A stretch of 64,000 nucleotides of DNA from Hyphomicrobiales bacterium (GCA_009377755.1 WHTM01000008.1:62001-126000); one strand, 5' to 3'. Positions 35,906-45,236 are shown, counted from the first letter of the stretch. Made by a program: numbers and translations. Notes: generated from the letters alone by a model not told the origin.

Positions 35906-36685
35906 ATGGCGTTTCTTGAAATCCAGGATGTGCGCAAGTCCTATGTGACCGGCCAGGGCGAGCCGTTCATCGCCGTCGACGGCATCGATCTTACGATCGA
36001 ACAGGGCGAGTTCATCTCGCTGGTCGGCCCGAGCGGCTGCGGCAAGAGCACGTTGCTGCATATGATCGGCGGCTTCGTCCCCTGCACCGAGGGAGCGATC
36101 CGGGTCGACGGCGTCGCGGTGCAGCAGCCAGGCCCGGACCGCGGCATCGTGTTCCAGCACTTTGCGCTGTTTCCTTGGAAGACCGTGCGCGGGAATGTCG
36201 AGTACGGGCTGGTGGAGCGTGGCATGCCTCGTGCGGAGCGCCGCCAAACAGCGCAGCGCTTCATCGACATGGTCGGCTTGAGCGGCTTCGAGGATTCATT
36301 TCCTAGCCGGCTGTCCGGCGGCATGCAGCAGCGGGTGGCGATCGCGCGTATGCTCGCCTGCGAGCCGTCGATCCTTCTGATGGACGAGCCGTTCGGCGCG
36401 CTTGACGCACAGACGCGCAAGATCATGCAGGAGGAGTTGCGCGCGCTGTGGCACCAGTTCGGCAAGACCGTCGTGTTTGTGACCCACGACGTGCGCGAGG
36501 CGGTGTTCCTGTCACAGCGCGTGGTGGTGATGTCGACGCGTCCCGGCCGCATCAAGGCGATCGTCGAGACTGGCCTCGGCCCCGGCGCCTCACGCGCGCT
36601 GATCGACGAGAAGGCCGACAAGCTCTGGGATATGCTGCGCGACGAGGTGGTGCGCGCGATGGCCGCAGAGCGGAGCAAGGCGTGA
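35906..36685 (+). CDS. Nitrate/sulfonate/taurine-type ABC transporter ATP-binding protein
   Basis: 259 residues: Walker A GPSGCGKS (41-48), the Q-loop [20 protein letters not shown] with the FPW signature of SsuB/Tau[31 protein letters not shown] and [13 protein letters not shown]. First gene of a four-gene ABC importer operon. Its stop overlaps the next start (TGATG). Ligand class (nitrate, sulfonate, taurine, thiamine precursor and so on) is not decided by the ATPase. Confidence 0.92.
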   Translation: MAFLEIQDVRKSYVTGQGEPFIAVDGIDLTIEQGEFISLVGPSGCGKSTLLHMIGGFVPCTEGAIRVDGVAVQQPGPDRGIVFQHFALFPWKTVRGNVEYGLVERGMPRAERRQTAQRFIDMVGLSGFEDSFPSRLSGGMQQRVAIARMLACEPSILLMDEPFGALDAQTRKIMQEELRALWHQFGKTVVFVTHDVREAVFLSQRVVVMSTRPGRIKAIVETGLGPGASRALIDEKADKLWDMLRDEVVRAMAAERSKA

Positions 36686-37440
36686 TGGTTCGGCTCGCAT
36701 CGCGCCTGCATTTCTACATTCCGGTGTTGCTCGCCTTTACGCTATGGGAGGCCGCGTCGCAGGCCGGCCTGATCGACGAATCGGTGTTTCCGTCGCTGAG
36801 CAGCGTGCTGGTCGGATTCGTCCGGTTGCTGACCAACAACAATCTGCTCATGCATGCCGGTATCTCGATCTTCCGGCAGATGAGCGGATTTCTGCTCGCC
36901 GCCGGGATCGGCATCGCCGCCGGCATCCTGATGGCGACCTCGGGCTGGGCGCGATTCGCCATCGAGCCGATCATCAGGCTCACTTATCCGTTGCCGAAGT
37001 CGGCGCTGATTCCCTTGTTCATTCTCTGGCTCGGGATCGGCGACGCCTCGAAGATAGGCGCGATCTTTCTCGGCGCGCTATTGCCGGTGGTGCTCAGCAC
37101 TTACAATTCCGCGCGCGGCGTCAACGTCGCGCTGGTCTGGTCCGCCTGGAGCCTCGGCACGCCGCGCTGGCAGGTCCCGTGGAAGGTCGTGCTGCCTGCC
37201 GCGATGCCGGAAATCGTCAGCGGCCTGCGCATTTCGCTGGCGCTGTCGTTCACGCTCCTGGTCAGCGCCGAATTTCTGATCAGCCAGGAAGGTCTCGGAT
37301 ATCTGATCTCGCAATTGGGTGAGAACGGAGACTATCCGGGCATGTTCGCTGCCGTGCTCGCGGTGACCGTCATCGGTGTTGCCGCCGACCGGAGCTTTCT
37401 CGCGCTTGGCAACCGGGTGCTGCGATGGACCGAGCAGTAA
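36685..37440 (+). CDS. Nitrate/sulfonate/taurine-type ABC transporter permease (first)
   Basis: 251 residues, about six helices, with the IEPIIRLTYPLPKSALIPLF segment characteristic of SsuC/TauC permeases and the contact loop WSAWSLGTPRWQVPWKVVLP. It starts at the ATG overlapping the ATPase stop and ends 16 bp inside the next permease gene. Two different permeases imply a heterodimeric channel. Confidence 0.9.
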   Translation: MVRLASRLHFYIPVLLAFTLWEAASQAGLIDESVFPSLSSVLVGFVRLLTNNNLLMHAGISIFRQMSGFLLAAGIGIAAGILMATSGWARFAIEPIIRLTYPLPKSALIPLFILWLGIGDASKIGAIFLGALLPVVLSTYNSARGVNVALVWSAWSLGTPRWQVPWKVVLPAAMPEIVSGLRISLALSFTLLVSAEFLISQEGLGYLISQLGENGDYPGMFAAVLAVTVIGVAADRSFLALGNRVLRWTEQ

Positions 37441-38249
37441 ACGTCGCCGCGCCCGGTCAGGCATTCAAGGTTCCGCCGGCGGTCTTTGCCCTCCTGCGGA
37501 CGGCCGAGCGGAGCATCCCGGTGCTGATCCTGCTGGCCGCGTGGGAGGCCGTGACGCGTGCCGGCATGGTGCAGCTGTTCCTGCTGCCGCCGCTGAGCCA
37601 GGTGCTGGTGCGCTTCTATGCCGATACCATCGATGGCACCATTCCGCATCACATCATCGAGACCAGCGTCACCGCGCTGTCCGGCTATTTCCTTGCCGCC
37701 GCGGCGGGCGTCATCATCGGCGCGGCGATGGCCATTTCGCGGCCGATCCGATACATGGTGGAGCCGCTGGTATCGCTGGCGTTCCCGATCCCGAAAATCA
37801 GCTTCATGCCGATCTTCATCCTGTGGTTCGGGCTCGACACGCTGCCGAAGGTGCTGATGGTCGCCTTCAACTGCGTCATCCCGATCACCAGCGCAACCTA
37901 TCTTGGCGCCCGGTCGATCGACAAATACATCCTCTGGTCGGCGCGCAGCCTCGGCACGCAGCCGGGCAGGCTGTTCTGGAAGATCGTGATGCCGGCGGCC
38001 GCCCCGCAGGTGATCAGCGGATTGCAGATCGCGCTGCCGCAGGCGTTGATCATCGGCATCGTCACAGAGATGCTGACCGGCGGCGACGGGCTCGGCAGCT
38101 ACATGATCCGCGCCGTCCGCTTCTCCGACTCGGAGACGGCGTTCGCGGGCATCCTCGCCATGCTCGTGACCGGCCTCGTCTACATGCAGATCGCCACGGT
38201 GATCCGGCGCCGGGTCCTGCGGTGGCATGCCGAGGCCGCGGCCGGGTGA
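37425..38249 (+). CDS. Nitrate/sulfonate/taurine-type ABC transporter permease (second)
   Basis: 274 residues, homologous to the preceding permease: VEPLVSLAFPIPKISFMPIF and WSARSLGTQPGRLFWKIVMP correspond to the same two motifs. The N-terminus is longer by about 20 polar residues. The start ATG lies within the last codons of the upstream gene (16 bp overlap), suggesting coupled translation. Confidence 0.9.
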   Translation: MDRAVNVAAPGQAFKVPPAVFALLRTAERSIPVLILLAAWEAVTRAGMVQLFLLPPLSQVLVRFYADTIDGTIPHHIIETSVTALSGYFLAAAAGVIIGAAMAISRPIRYMVEPLVSLAFPIPKISFMPIFILWFGLDTLPKVLMVAFNCVIPITSATYLGARSIDKYILWSARSLGTQPGRLFWKIVMPAAAPQVISGLQIALPQALIIGIVTEMLTGGDGLGSYMIRAVRFSDSETAFAGILAMLVTGLVYMQIATVIRRRVLRWHAEAAAG

Positions 38250-38358
38250 GCGTGGCACAGCGCCGCAGCACGTTTGGGGCCAGAGCCCTCACAACGCAGG
38301 CGGCATAGGCCTATGCTGAGTTGATCGGCGAAATCGCTGAAGCGAAGGGAGGAGACCC

Positions 38359-39396
38359 ATGAGTGTCATCTCGAACATCATGCCTGCAGGGCGCCGGTTG
38401 CGTGTCGAGGCAGCTTGTCTGCTCGCCGTTGGAGCGCTATTTGCCGCAAGCGTTGCGCCGGTGAAGGGGGAGCCGACGAAAATCCGGATCGGCTACGACA
38501 CCATCCCGCTGCACATCGTTCCGGTGATCTTCCGGATGCCGGAGCTGCAGAAGCACAACGGCAAGGAATACGCCCTGGAGTTCTTCCGCTTCAAGGGCAG
38601 CCCGCTGCAAGTGCAGGCGCTCGCCGCCAACGAAGTGGACATCGCCGCGCTCGCGTTCTCGACCTTTGCGACGTCGATCACGACCGCGAAGCTGCCGATC
38701 AAGGGCATCGCCGACCTCGCGCAAGACGGACCGTGGTATTCGCAGGCGTTCGCCGTGAAGAAGGATTCGCCGATCACAAAGGTCGAGGACCTCAAGGGCA
38801 AGACGCTCGCCATCAATGCCTTCGGCGGGGCCACCGACATGGCCGCGCGCGTCATGATGGTCAAGCACGGCCTGACGCCCGACAAGGACGTGCGGATCAT
38901 CGAAGCGAGTTTCGGCGCTATGCCGGCCATGGTGCGCTCGGGCAAGGTCGACGTCGCCTCGTTCCCGGCCCCGGTCTGGTCCGTGCACTCGAAGGCTGGC
39001 GATTTGCGCACGCTGTTCAGGCAATCCGATGCGCTCGGCGATCAGCAGTTCCTGCTGTACGCGGCGAAGGATGAGTTCATCAAGAAGAACCGCAAGGCAT
39101 TGGTAGCCTTCTACGAAGACTATCTGCGTGGGTTGAAGGCGGTGGTCGACCCAAAGAACCGGCAGAAGGTGCTCGAAACCATCTCCAAGGTCGCCGGCTC
39201 GCCGGTGAAGAACTTCGAAGACTGGGCGCTGCTCGAGGGGAAGGACTACTATCATAGCCCCGACGGGAAAATTAACGTCAAGGCCCTGCAGAGCAACATC
39301 AAGAGTCTGAAGGACCTCGGCCTGTTGAAGCAGACGCTCGAGGTTGTTCCGCATATCGACCATTCGCTGCTCGACGAGGCGGCAAAGCGGCTGTAG
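38359..39396 (+). CDS. NitT/TauT-type ABC transporter substrate-binding protein (NMT1/SsuA-like)
   Basis: 345 residues with a signal peptide of about 35 residues and GGAGGAG before the ATG. Lobe 1 opens KIRIGYDTIPLHIVPVIF, continues with SPLQVQALAANEVDIAALAF and DLKGKTLAINAFGGATDMAA, all usual in SsuA/NMT1-like proteins. Last gene of the ABC operon; a GC-rich hairpin follows at 39430. A paralogue with a large internal deletion lies 360 bp downstream. Confidence 0.92.
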   Translation: MSVISNIMPAGRRLRVEAACLLAVGALFAASVAPVKGEPTKIRIGYDTIPLHIVPVIFRMPELQKHNGKEYALEFFRFKGSPLQVQALAANEVDIAALAFSTFATSITTAKLPIKGIADLAQDGPWYSQAFAVKKDSPITKVEDLKGKTLAINAFGGATDMAARVMMVKHGLTPDKDVRIIEASFGAMPAMVRSGKVDVASFPAPVWSVHSKAGDLRTLFRQSDALGDQQFLLYAAKDEFIKKNRKALVAFYEDYLRGLKAVVDPKNRQKVLETISKVAGSPVKNFEDWALLEGKDYYHSPDGKINVKALQSNIKSLKDLGLLKQTLEVVPHIDHSLLDEAAKRL

Positions 39397-39759
39397 ACGC
39401 GCCCCGAACGGTCTCAGCCGGTTGCAGCGGCAGCGGCCGGGCGTCCGGCCGCTGCTATTTGGGCATCGGCGGGTTCGGTTAGACCGCATCAATCAGACCG
39501 CCGCGTTTCGTCGCGGCGGCGGGCGCAAATACATCCTCTGAGACATGATGCCGGCGATGCGCAGCCTGCGCGCGCTAAGCGGGTGGACAGTGGGGTTCAT
39601 TCCAGCAAGTGCACCCCTCAGTTGCCCCGCCCGTCCAAGGCCGGCGCCGAGCTTTGCCGCGAACCCTTTGGCGTGAGCCGCGATATGCTATGTTGTTACC
39701 TACCTATTCATCGAAACGGACGTCGGCGATCCGCCGAAAAATTAGGGGGGAGGAAGTTC
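39397..39759. other. Gene-free stretch between the two NMT1-like genes
   Basis: 363 bp with a strong hairpin near its start (39430-39455) and a second GC-rich inverted repeat, CCGCCGCGTTTCGTCGCGGCGG, around 39499. The second half is less GC-rich (TATGCTATGTTGTTACCTACC, near 39688) and probably carries the promoter of the deleted paralogue. No credible coding frame. Confidence 0.5.
39430..39460 (+). terminator. Terminator-like hairpin after the ABC operon
   Basis: GCAGCGGCCGG and CCGGCCGCTGC form a perfect 11 bp GC stem with a GCGT loop, followed by TATTT. It lies 33 bp past the binding-protein stop. The T-tract is short, so termination may be partial or factor-assisted. Confidence 0.6.
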
Positions 39760-40215
39760 ATGATTGTCCCATCTGCAATATCGCGGGTGGACCGTCGCTT
39801 GCGTCTCGGCGTTTGCCTGCTCGCGTCGGTCACGTTGCTCGCGGTCGCCGCCGCTCCGGTTCGTGCCGAGCCGGTCAAACTGCGGATCGGCTACGATACG
39901 ATTCCGCTGCACATCGTGCCGGTGATCCTCAAGATGCCGGAACTGCAGAAGCACAACGGCAAGGCATATACCGTCGAGTTCTTCCGCTTCAGGGGCAGCC
40001 CGCTGCAGGTGCAGGCGCTCGCCGGCAATCAGATCGACATTGCCGCGCTCGCGTTCTCGACCCTTGCGACATCGATCACGACCGCCAAGCTTAACGTGAA
40101 GGCGCTGCAGAGCAATATCGATACCCTGCACAAGTCCGGCCTGCTGAAGCAGGCGATCAATATCGCCCCGCACGTCGACAATTCACTCGTCGACGAGGCG
40201 CGAAAGGGCCTGTAA
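39760..40215 (+). pseudogene. NMT1/SsuA-like binding protein with in-frame internal deletion
   Basis: 151 residues, with an intact signal peptide and GGGGGGAGGAAG upstream. Residues up to ITTAKL align with the first 112 residues of the gene at 38359; the next residues NVKALQSN align with residue 306 onward and run to the same C-terminus (DEARKGL). So 193 codons are missing exactly in frame, removing most of both lobes including the pocket, while the frame and both ends are conserved. It cannot be a normal binding protein. The lack of stops or frameshifts means that it is either a recent deletion or a retained miniprotein. It is followed 76 bp later by the M24 gene. Confidence 0.85.
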
Positions 40216-40291
40216 AAAGGCATTTGGCTAATCATGAGACCTGGGCGGCCGTCGCCGGCGCAGCCGCCCCCATTCCACGGAAGAGGATAGC

Positions 40292-41494
40292 ATGACCCAG
40301 CTAAGCGAGCGTTTGAACACGCCTATTTCAACGGCTGAACTGGAGCGGCGCTGGCAGGCCGTCCGCTCGGCGATGGAAGCCGAAAAGGTCGACGTTCTGC
40401 TGATGCAGAACAACAACGACCACATGGGCGGATACGTCAAATATTTCACCGATCTGCCGGCCACCAACGGCTATCCCAACACCGTCGTATTCCCCCGCGA
40501 TGACCGCATGACGATGGTCGGGCAGGGCCCGTTCGGCGGCAGCCAGGAGCTCACCGCGGGCGGTGGCGACGGCGTGCGCCGCGGCATCAAGCAGGTGCTG
40601 ACCACGCCGAGCTACGCCTCGGCGCATTTCACCAGGGACTATGACCCCGAACTCGCGGTGCGGGCGCTGCAGCCGTTTGCCAATGGCACGATCGGGCTCG
40701 TCGGCACCTATCAGATGTCGTTCGCGACGGTCGACTATGTGAAGCGCCATCTGCCGAACAGCCGCTTCGTCGATGCGACCGAGCTTGTCGATCGCATCAA
40801 GTCGATCAAGAGCGCGGAGGAGCAGGAGCTCGTCATCCGTTGCGCGCAAATGCAGGACGGCGCCGTCAAGGCGGCGTTCGACGCCATCAGGCCCGGCATG
40901 CGCGATTACGAAGTGTCCGCGGCCGCCCAGTATTACAGCCGCTGTCACGGCAGCGAGCAGGGAATCTACCTGTGCGCATCGGGTCCGATCGGTACGCCGA
41001 TCAAGTTCAGCCAGATCCACGTGCAGAATCGTGTCATCAAGGAAGGCGATTACGTCGCCCTCCTGGTCGAGGACTCAGGCCCGGGCAGCATGTTCACCGA
41101 GCTCGGCCGCACTGCCGTGGTCGGCAAGGTACCGCAGCAGATGAAGGATGAGCTCGACTTCACGATCGCAGCGCGCAAGGTGACGCTCGATCTGCTCAAG
41201 CCCGGCACGCCGTGCAAGGAGATTTGGGACGTCTACAACGAGTTCATGCGCAAGAATGGGCGGCCGGAAGAGGCGCGTCTCTATTGCCACGGTCAGGGCT
41301 ATGACCTGGTCGAGCGCCCGCTGATCCGCAACGACGAGCCGTGGACCATCCAGAAGGACATGAACATCGTCGTGCATCCGACCTACGCGTACAACGGCAA
41401 CCTGTCATGGCTGTGCGACAATTATCTGATCGGTTCCAACGGGCCTGGCGACCGCATTCACCAGTTCCCGGAAGTGATTGTCGAAGTGGGGTGA
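40292..41494 (+). CDS. M24 (pita-bread fold) family protein, Xaa-Pro peptidase/creatinase-like
   Basis: 400 residues: creatinase-type N-terminal domain (about 1-165) and a pita-bread C-terminal domain (about 170-400). The canonical five metal ligands of M24 aminopeptidases are altered as I align them: EDSG and TELGRT in place of the two Asp sites, CHGQG keeps the His, but VVHPTY replaces the usual EPG and LCDN replaces the last Glu. It may therefore be metal-free, like creatinase, or bind a different metal. The ATG follows GGAAGAGGATAG. A D-2-hydroxyacid dehydrogenase gene follows 10 bp downstream. Amide or C-N hydrolysis of a small imported compound is a reasonable guess. Confidence 0.85.
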   Translation: MTQLSERLNTPISTAELERRWQAVRSAMEAEKVDVLLMQNNNDHMGGYVKYFTDLPATNGYPNTVVFPRDDRMTMVGQGPFGGSQELTAGGGDGVRRGIKQVLTTPSYASAHFTRDYDPELAVRALQPFANGTIGLVGTYQMSFATVDYVKRHLPNSRFVDATELVDRIKSIKSAEEQELVIRCAQMQDGAVKAAFDAIRPGMRDYEVSAAAQYYSRCHGSEQGIYLCASGPIGTPIKFSQIHVQNRVIKEGDYVALLVEDSGPGSMFTELGRTAVVGKVPQQMKDELDFTIAARKVTLDLLKPGTPCKEIWDVYNEFMRKNGRPEEARLYCHGQGYDLVERPLIRNDEPWTIQKDMNIVVHPTYAYNGNLSWLCDNYLIGSNGPGDRIHQFPEVIVEVG

Positions 41495-41504
41495 GCGGTC
41501 CGCA

Positions 41505-42464
41505 ATGTCGATGAATATGGTCGTCTTGGTATCCATTCCGCCGCAGGGGGAATACTACCGCAAGGCAATTCAGGAAAAGGTCCCGGAGCTGAACCTCAAG
41601 GTGTTCAATAACCGCGAGGAGGCGAAGGCCGCTCTCGCGGAGGCGGATATTCTGATGGCGTTCGGCGCCAGCCTGAAAGCCGACTTCTTCGAGAAGGCGC
41701 CGCGCCTGAAATGGGTGCACGCCATGGGCACCGGCGTCGACGGCATTGTCGATTCCAAGCACATCTCCAAGGATGTCCTCGTTACCTCGACGCGCGGCAT
41801 CCACGGCACGCCGATGTCGGAAGCGGCGATCATGTTCATGCTGACGATGGCGCGGAACTTCCGCCGCACTCTCGACCAGCAGCGGGAGCAGGTCTGGCAT
41901 CGCTTCTTCCCGCAGCTTCTATCGGGCAAGACGCTCGGGATCCTCGGCGTCGGCCTGATCGCCGAGGATCTGGCGCCGCGGTGCAGGGCGCTGGGCATGA
42001 CCGTCGTCGGCATTTCGCGCTCGACGCGTAAGCCGCCGGGCTTCGACCGCATCGTTCCGCGCGACGATCTCCCCGCCGCCGTTGCCGACCTCGACTTCCT
42101 GGTGATCCTGATCCCCTACGAGCGAGACACGCATCACATCGTCAACGAGCGGGTGCTCGCGGCGATGAAGCCCACCGCCTTCCTCGTCAACATTGCGCGC
42201 GGCGGCGTGATCGACGAGCCTGCCTTGATCCGGGCCCTGGAGGAGGAACGCATTGCCGGCGCGACGCTCGACGCCTACGAAACCGAGCCGTTGCCGAAGG
42301 GCCATTCGATGTGGACGACGAAGAACGCCATCGTCTCCCCGCATATGACCGGGACCTGGGACGGCTACGCGTCGGCGTGCTTCAAGCAGTTCTCCCACAA
42401 CTACGACTGCTTCGTTGCCGGGCAGCCCGAACGGATGATGAACCGGGAGAAGGTCCTGCCGTGA
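41505..42464 (+). CDS. D-isomer-specific 2-hydroxyacid dehydrogenase
   Basis: 319 residues from the ATG at 41505. The NAD-binding glycine motif is GVGLIA, in LGILGVGLIAEDLAPRCRAL, with the third Gly changed to Ala, a known tolerated variant. Catalytic residues are in place: Arg232 in NIARGGVID, Glu261 in YETEPLP and His280 in SPHMTG. Such enzymes reduce 2-oxoacids such as glyoxylate or hydroxypyruvate, or oxidise D-2-hydroxyacids. Tight coupling to the M24 gene suggests that it processes the product of that enzyme. Confidence 0.9.
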   Translation: MSMNMVVLVSIPPQGEYYRKAIQEKVPELNLKVFNNREEAKAALAEADILMAFGASLKADFFEKAPRLKWVHAMGTGVDGIVDSKHISKDVLVTSTRGIHGTPMSEAAIMFMLTMARNFRRTLDQQREQVWHRFFPQLLSGKTLGILGVGLIAEDLAPRCRALGMTVVGISRSTRKPPGFDRIVPRDDLPAAVADLDFLVILIPYERDTHHIVNERVLAAMKPTAFLVNIARGGVIDEPALIRALEEERIAGATLDAYETEPLPKGHSMWTTKNAIVSPHMTGTWDGYASACFKQFSHNYDCFVAGQPERMMNREKVLP

Positions 42465-42662
42465 AGCCATGTACCGGCAGCGCATGCGGCGGCGAGAAAG
42501 CGGGGCGCAGGCCCGGTGCGAAAGGCGCCACAGGCCTGCGACCTTTTTCCAGGCCCGAAGGGCGATTGTCGCCATGGTCAGGGCTTGTGTCTGTGGCATA
42601 ATTGGCGCATCGGACGCGGTCCAAGGGTCGCGAGAAGATCAATAACCGCACTGGAGGGTAGG

Positions 42663-43718
42663 ATGAGTTGCATCGATCTGCATTGCCGCCTGGGTCGGCG
42701 CTCGGTGTTGGCGCTGGGGCTTGCGGCCGGCATCGCCGCCGTCGCGCAACCGGCGCCGGTCGGGGCCGCGGAAGGCGATTGGCTCAAGGGCCAGACCGTC
42801 CGCCTCGTCGTCGGCTATTCGCCCGGCGGCGGCTACGATTCCTATGCGCGCATGCTGGCGCCGCATTTCGAGAAGCGCACCGGCGCCACCGTGATCGTCG
42901 AGAACAAGCCGGGCGGCGGCGGCATGACCGCGACCAACCAGCTGGTGCGCGGCAAGCCGGACGGCCTGACGATGCAGGTTCTAAACGGCGAGTCCGCGAT
43001 CATGTGGCAGCTCGTTCAGCAGACGGGCGTCGCCTACGACATGACCAAGGTCAGCCTGCTTGGCCGCATCCAGGAAGAGCCGCATTTCATGCTCGTGCAT
43101 CCGAGCCTGCCGGACACGCTCAAGGAGATCGTGGCGTCCGGTAAGAAGCTCAAATTCACCGCCACCCGCCGCATCGACAATCTCGGCGACTATGCCGCGG
43201 TCATGTGCGAAGCGCTGAAGCTTAACTGCCAGATCATCACCGGCTACAAGGGCAGCAAGGAAGCGGGCCTGGCGGTGATGAACGGTGAGGCCGACGCCCT
43301 GACCATCTCGGAAAGCTCCGGCTTCAATTATGCCCAGGGCGGCAAGACCAAGATCGTGGCGACCATCAGCCACAAGCGCTCCGAGCTGATGCCGAACATG
43401 CCGACCGTCTACGAGATGTTCAATCTCACGCCGGATCAGAAGTGGTGGATCGACTTCCGCCTCGGCGTCAAGGCGATCGGCCGCTGCATCATCGGCCCGC
43501 CCGGGATTCCGGCCGACAAGCTGGCCTATCTGCAGAAGGTCTGGAAGGAGGTCCTCACCGACCCGGCCGTCATTGCCGAGGGCAAGAAGACGCGCCACGA
43601 GCTCGACTACGAGGCTCCGGACAAGATGAAGGGCACCGTGCGCGATCTGCTGGAGACGCTTCCGGCTGACAAGCTCGAAAACGTGCGTGAGGTGCTCGGG
43701 AAGAAGTACGCATCGTAG
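42663..43718 (+). CDS. Tripartite tricarboxylate transporter substrate-binding protein (TctC/Bug)
   Basis: 351 residues, starting after GGAGGGTAGG. A twin-arginine-like start (GRRSVLALGLAAG) ends at a cleavage site near VGAAEG. Then VRLVVGYSPGGGYDSYARML and VENKPGGGGMTATNQL identify it as a Bug protein, of the longer variant. It lies 27 bp before tctA, so unlike the other Bug genes here it has its own permease. The frame is open back to 42516, but upstream codons are untypical. Confidence 0.92.
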   Translation: MSCIDLHCRLGRRSVLALGLAAGIAAVAQPAPVGAAEGDWLKGQTVRLVVGYSPGGGYDSYARMLAPHFEKRTGATVIVENKPGGGGMTATNQLVRGKPDGLTMQVLNGESAIMWQLVQQTGVAYDMTKVSLLGRIQEEPHFMLVHPSLPDTLKEIVASGKKLKFTATRRIDNLGDYAAVMCEALKLNCQIITGYKGSKEAGLAVMNGEADALTISESSGFNYAQGGKTKIVATISHKRSELMPNMPTVYEMFNLTPDQKWWIDFRLGVKAIGRCIIGPPGIPADKLAYLQKVWKEVLTDPAVIAEGKKTRHELDYEAPDKMKGTVRDLLETLPADKLENVREVLGKKYAS

Positions 43719-43745
43719 CGCGTCGTCGCACCGATCGGGCGCGCG

Positions 43746-45236
43746 ATGCTCGATGCCTTCATCTCGGCGGCCGGGCAGCTCGTCTCCCCGACCGTTCTCG
43801 GGGCGATGCTGTTCGGCCTTCCGCTCGGCCTCATCATTGGGCTGCTGCCGGGCTTGAGCGGCATCACCGCCTTCGCCTTTCTGATCCCGTTCACCTTCGG
43901 GATGTCGCCGATCGTCGGGCTCGCCTTTCTGCTCGCCGCCTACGCGGCGGTGTCGCAAGGCGGCTCGATGACGGCCATCGTGCTCGGCGTTCCCGGCGAG
44001 GTGCCCAACGCCGCCACCGTGATCGACGGCTACCAGATGACCAAACAGGGCCGCGCGGGCGAGGCGATCGGCGCGGCGCTGATGGCTTCGGCGCTTGGCG
44101 GACTGTTCGGGTGCGTCCTGCTCGTCATCCTGATACCTGTACTCCAGCCGATCATTCTGTCGTTCGCCTCCCCGGAAAATTTCTTCCTCGGGCTCGCCGG
44201 CATCGCATTCATCGCGGTGCTCGGCAGCGGCGCGCCGGTCAAAGGGCTGATCGCCGGAACGCTCGGTATTTTCATGTCCCTGTTCGGGTATTCGCCGACC
44301 GAAGGGATTCCGCGCTTCTGGCTCGGCATCGACTACATGCTCGACGGTTTCCGCCTCGTGCCGCTCGCCATGGGCCTGTTCGCGGTGCCGGAAATTCTCG
44401 CGTTGATGACCAGCGGCAGGACTATCGCACGCACTGATACCGTGATGGAGCCGATCTCGCTGCGCCAGGTGGTGCGCGGCGGGCTCGCGGTGTTCAGTCA
44501 CCTCGGCGTGTTCTTCCGCTCCTCGGCGCTCGGTTCGGTGATCGGCATCATGCCGGGTGTCGGCGGCGCCACGGCGCCGTTCGTTGCCTACGCGGCAGCA
44601 AAGCAGACGGCGAGGAATCCTGAGAGCTTCGGTACCGGCAACATCGAGGGCGTGATCGCCCCGGAAAGCAGCAGCAACGCCAAGGAGGGCGGCGCGCTGG
44701 TGCCGACGCTTGCGCTCGGCATTCCCGGCAGCGCGTCGATGGCGCTGATGCTCGGCGCCTTCATCGTGCTCGGCCTGCAGCCGGGACCGGAATTTCTCGT
44801 CAAGCACATGGACCTCGCCTTCGGGCTCGCCATGATCCTGGCGATCGGCAACGTCGGCTCCAGCGTGATGATGTTCCTGCTGTCGAAATTCCTGATCTAC
44901 ATCACACGTGTGCCGGGCCAGGTGCTGGCGCCGATCCTGCTGGTGCTGATCATGATCGGCACCTATTCGGCGGAGAACAGCCCGGTCGACGTGCTGTTCG
45001 TGTTCATCTTCGGCGCGCTCGGCGTGGCGATGTATCGTCTCGGCTACAACCGGCCGGCACTGCTGCTCGGTTTCGTCCTGGGCGAGTTGATCGAGCGCTA
45101 TTATCAGGTTTCGATGAACGCATACGGCGGACTGTTCTTCCTGCGCCCGATCTCGATCTCGATCATCGTGCTGGCGCTGATCTGTCTCCTATGGCCAAAC
45201 CGCAAGCGCCTGATGCTGAAGTGGAGGAGCGCATGA
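43746..45236 (+). CDS. tctA: Tripartite tricarboxylate transporter large permease
   Basis: 496 residues, about twelve helices. The duplicated TctA signature is clear: GLIIGLLPGLSGITAFAFLI in the first half and GIMPGVGGATAPFVAYAAAK in the second, with ALGIPGSASMALMLGAFIV. It forms the transport core with TctB, driven by an ion gradient. The stop codon overlaps the tctB start (ATGA). Confidence 0.95.
   Translation: MLDAFISAAGQLVSPTVLGAMLFGLPLGLIIGLLPGLSGITAFAFLIPFTFGMSPIVGLAFLLAAYAAVSQGGSMTAIVLGVPGEVPNAATVIDGYQMTKQGRAGEAIGAALMASALGGLFGCVLLVILIPVLQPIILSFASPENFFLGLAGIAFIAVLGSGAPVKGLIAGTLGIFMSLFGYSPTEGIPRFWLGIDYMLDGFRLVPLAMGLFAVPEILALMTSGRTIARTDTVMEPISLRQVVRGGLAVFSHLGVFFRSSALGSVIGIMPGVGGATAPFVAYAAAKQTARNPESFGTGNIEGVIAPESSSNAKEGGALVPTLALGIPGSASMALMLGAFIVLGLQPGPEFLVKHMDLAFGLAMILAIGNVGSSVMMFLLSKFLIYITRVPGQVLAPILLVLIMIGTYSAENSPVDVLFVFIFGALGVAMYRLGYNRPALLLGFVLGELIERYYQVSMNAYGGLFFLRPISISIIVLALICLLWPNRKRLMLKWRSA

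Noticed and set aside
39529-39560. 14-mer AAATACATCCTCTG shared with the permease gene at 37923, suggesting a remnant permease copy
   Set aside because: A single 14 bp match is expected by chance in 64 kb and the flanks do not align.
42981-44807. 608-codon minus-strand frame across the Bug and tctA genes
   Set aside because: Spans two well-supported plus-strand genes and shows no domain.
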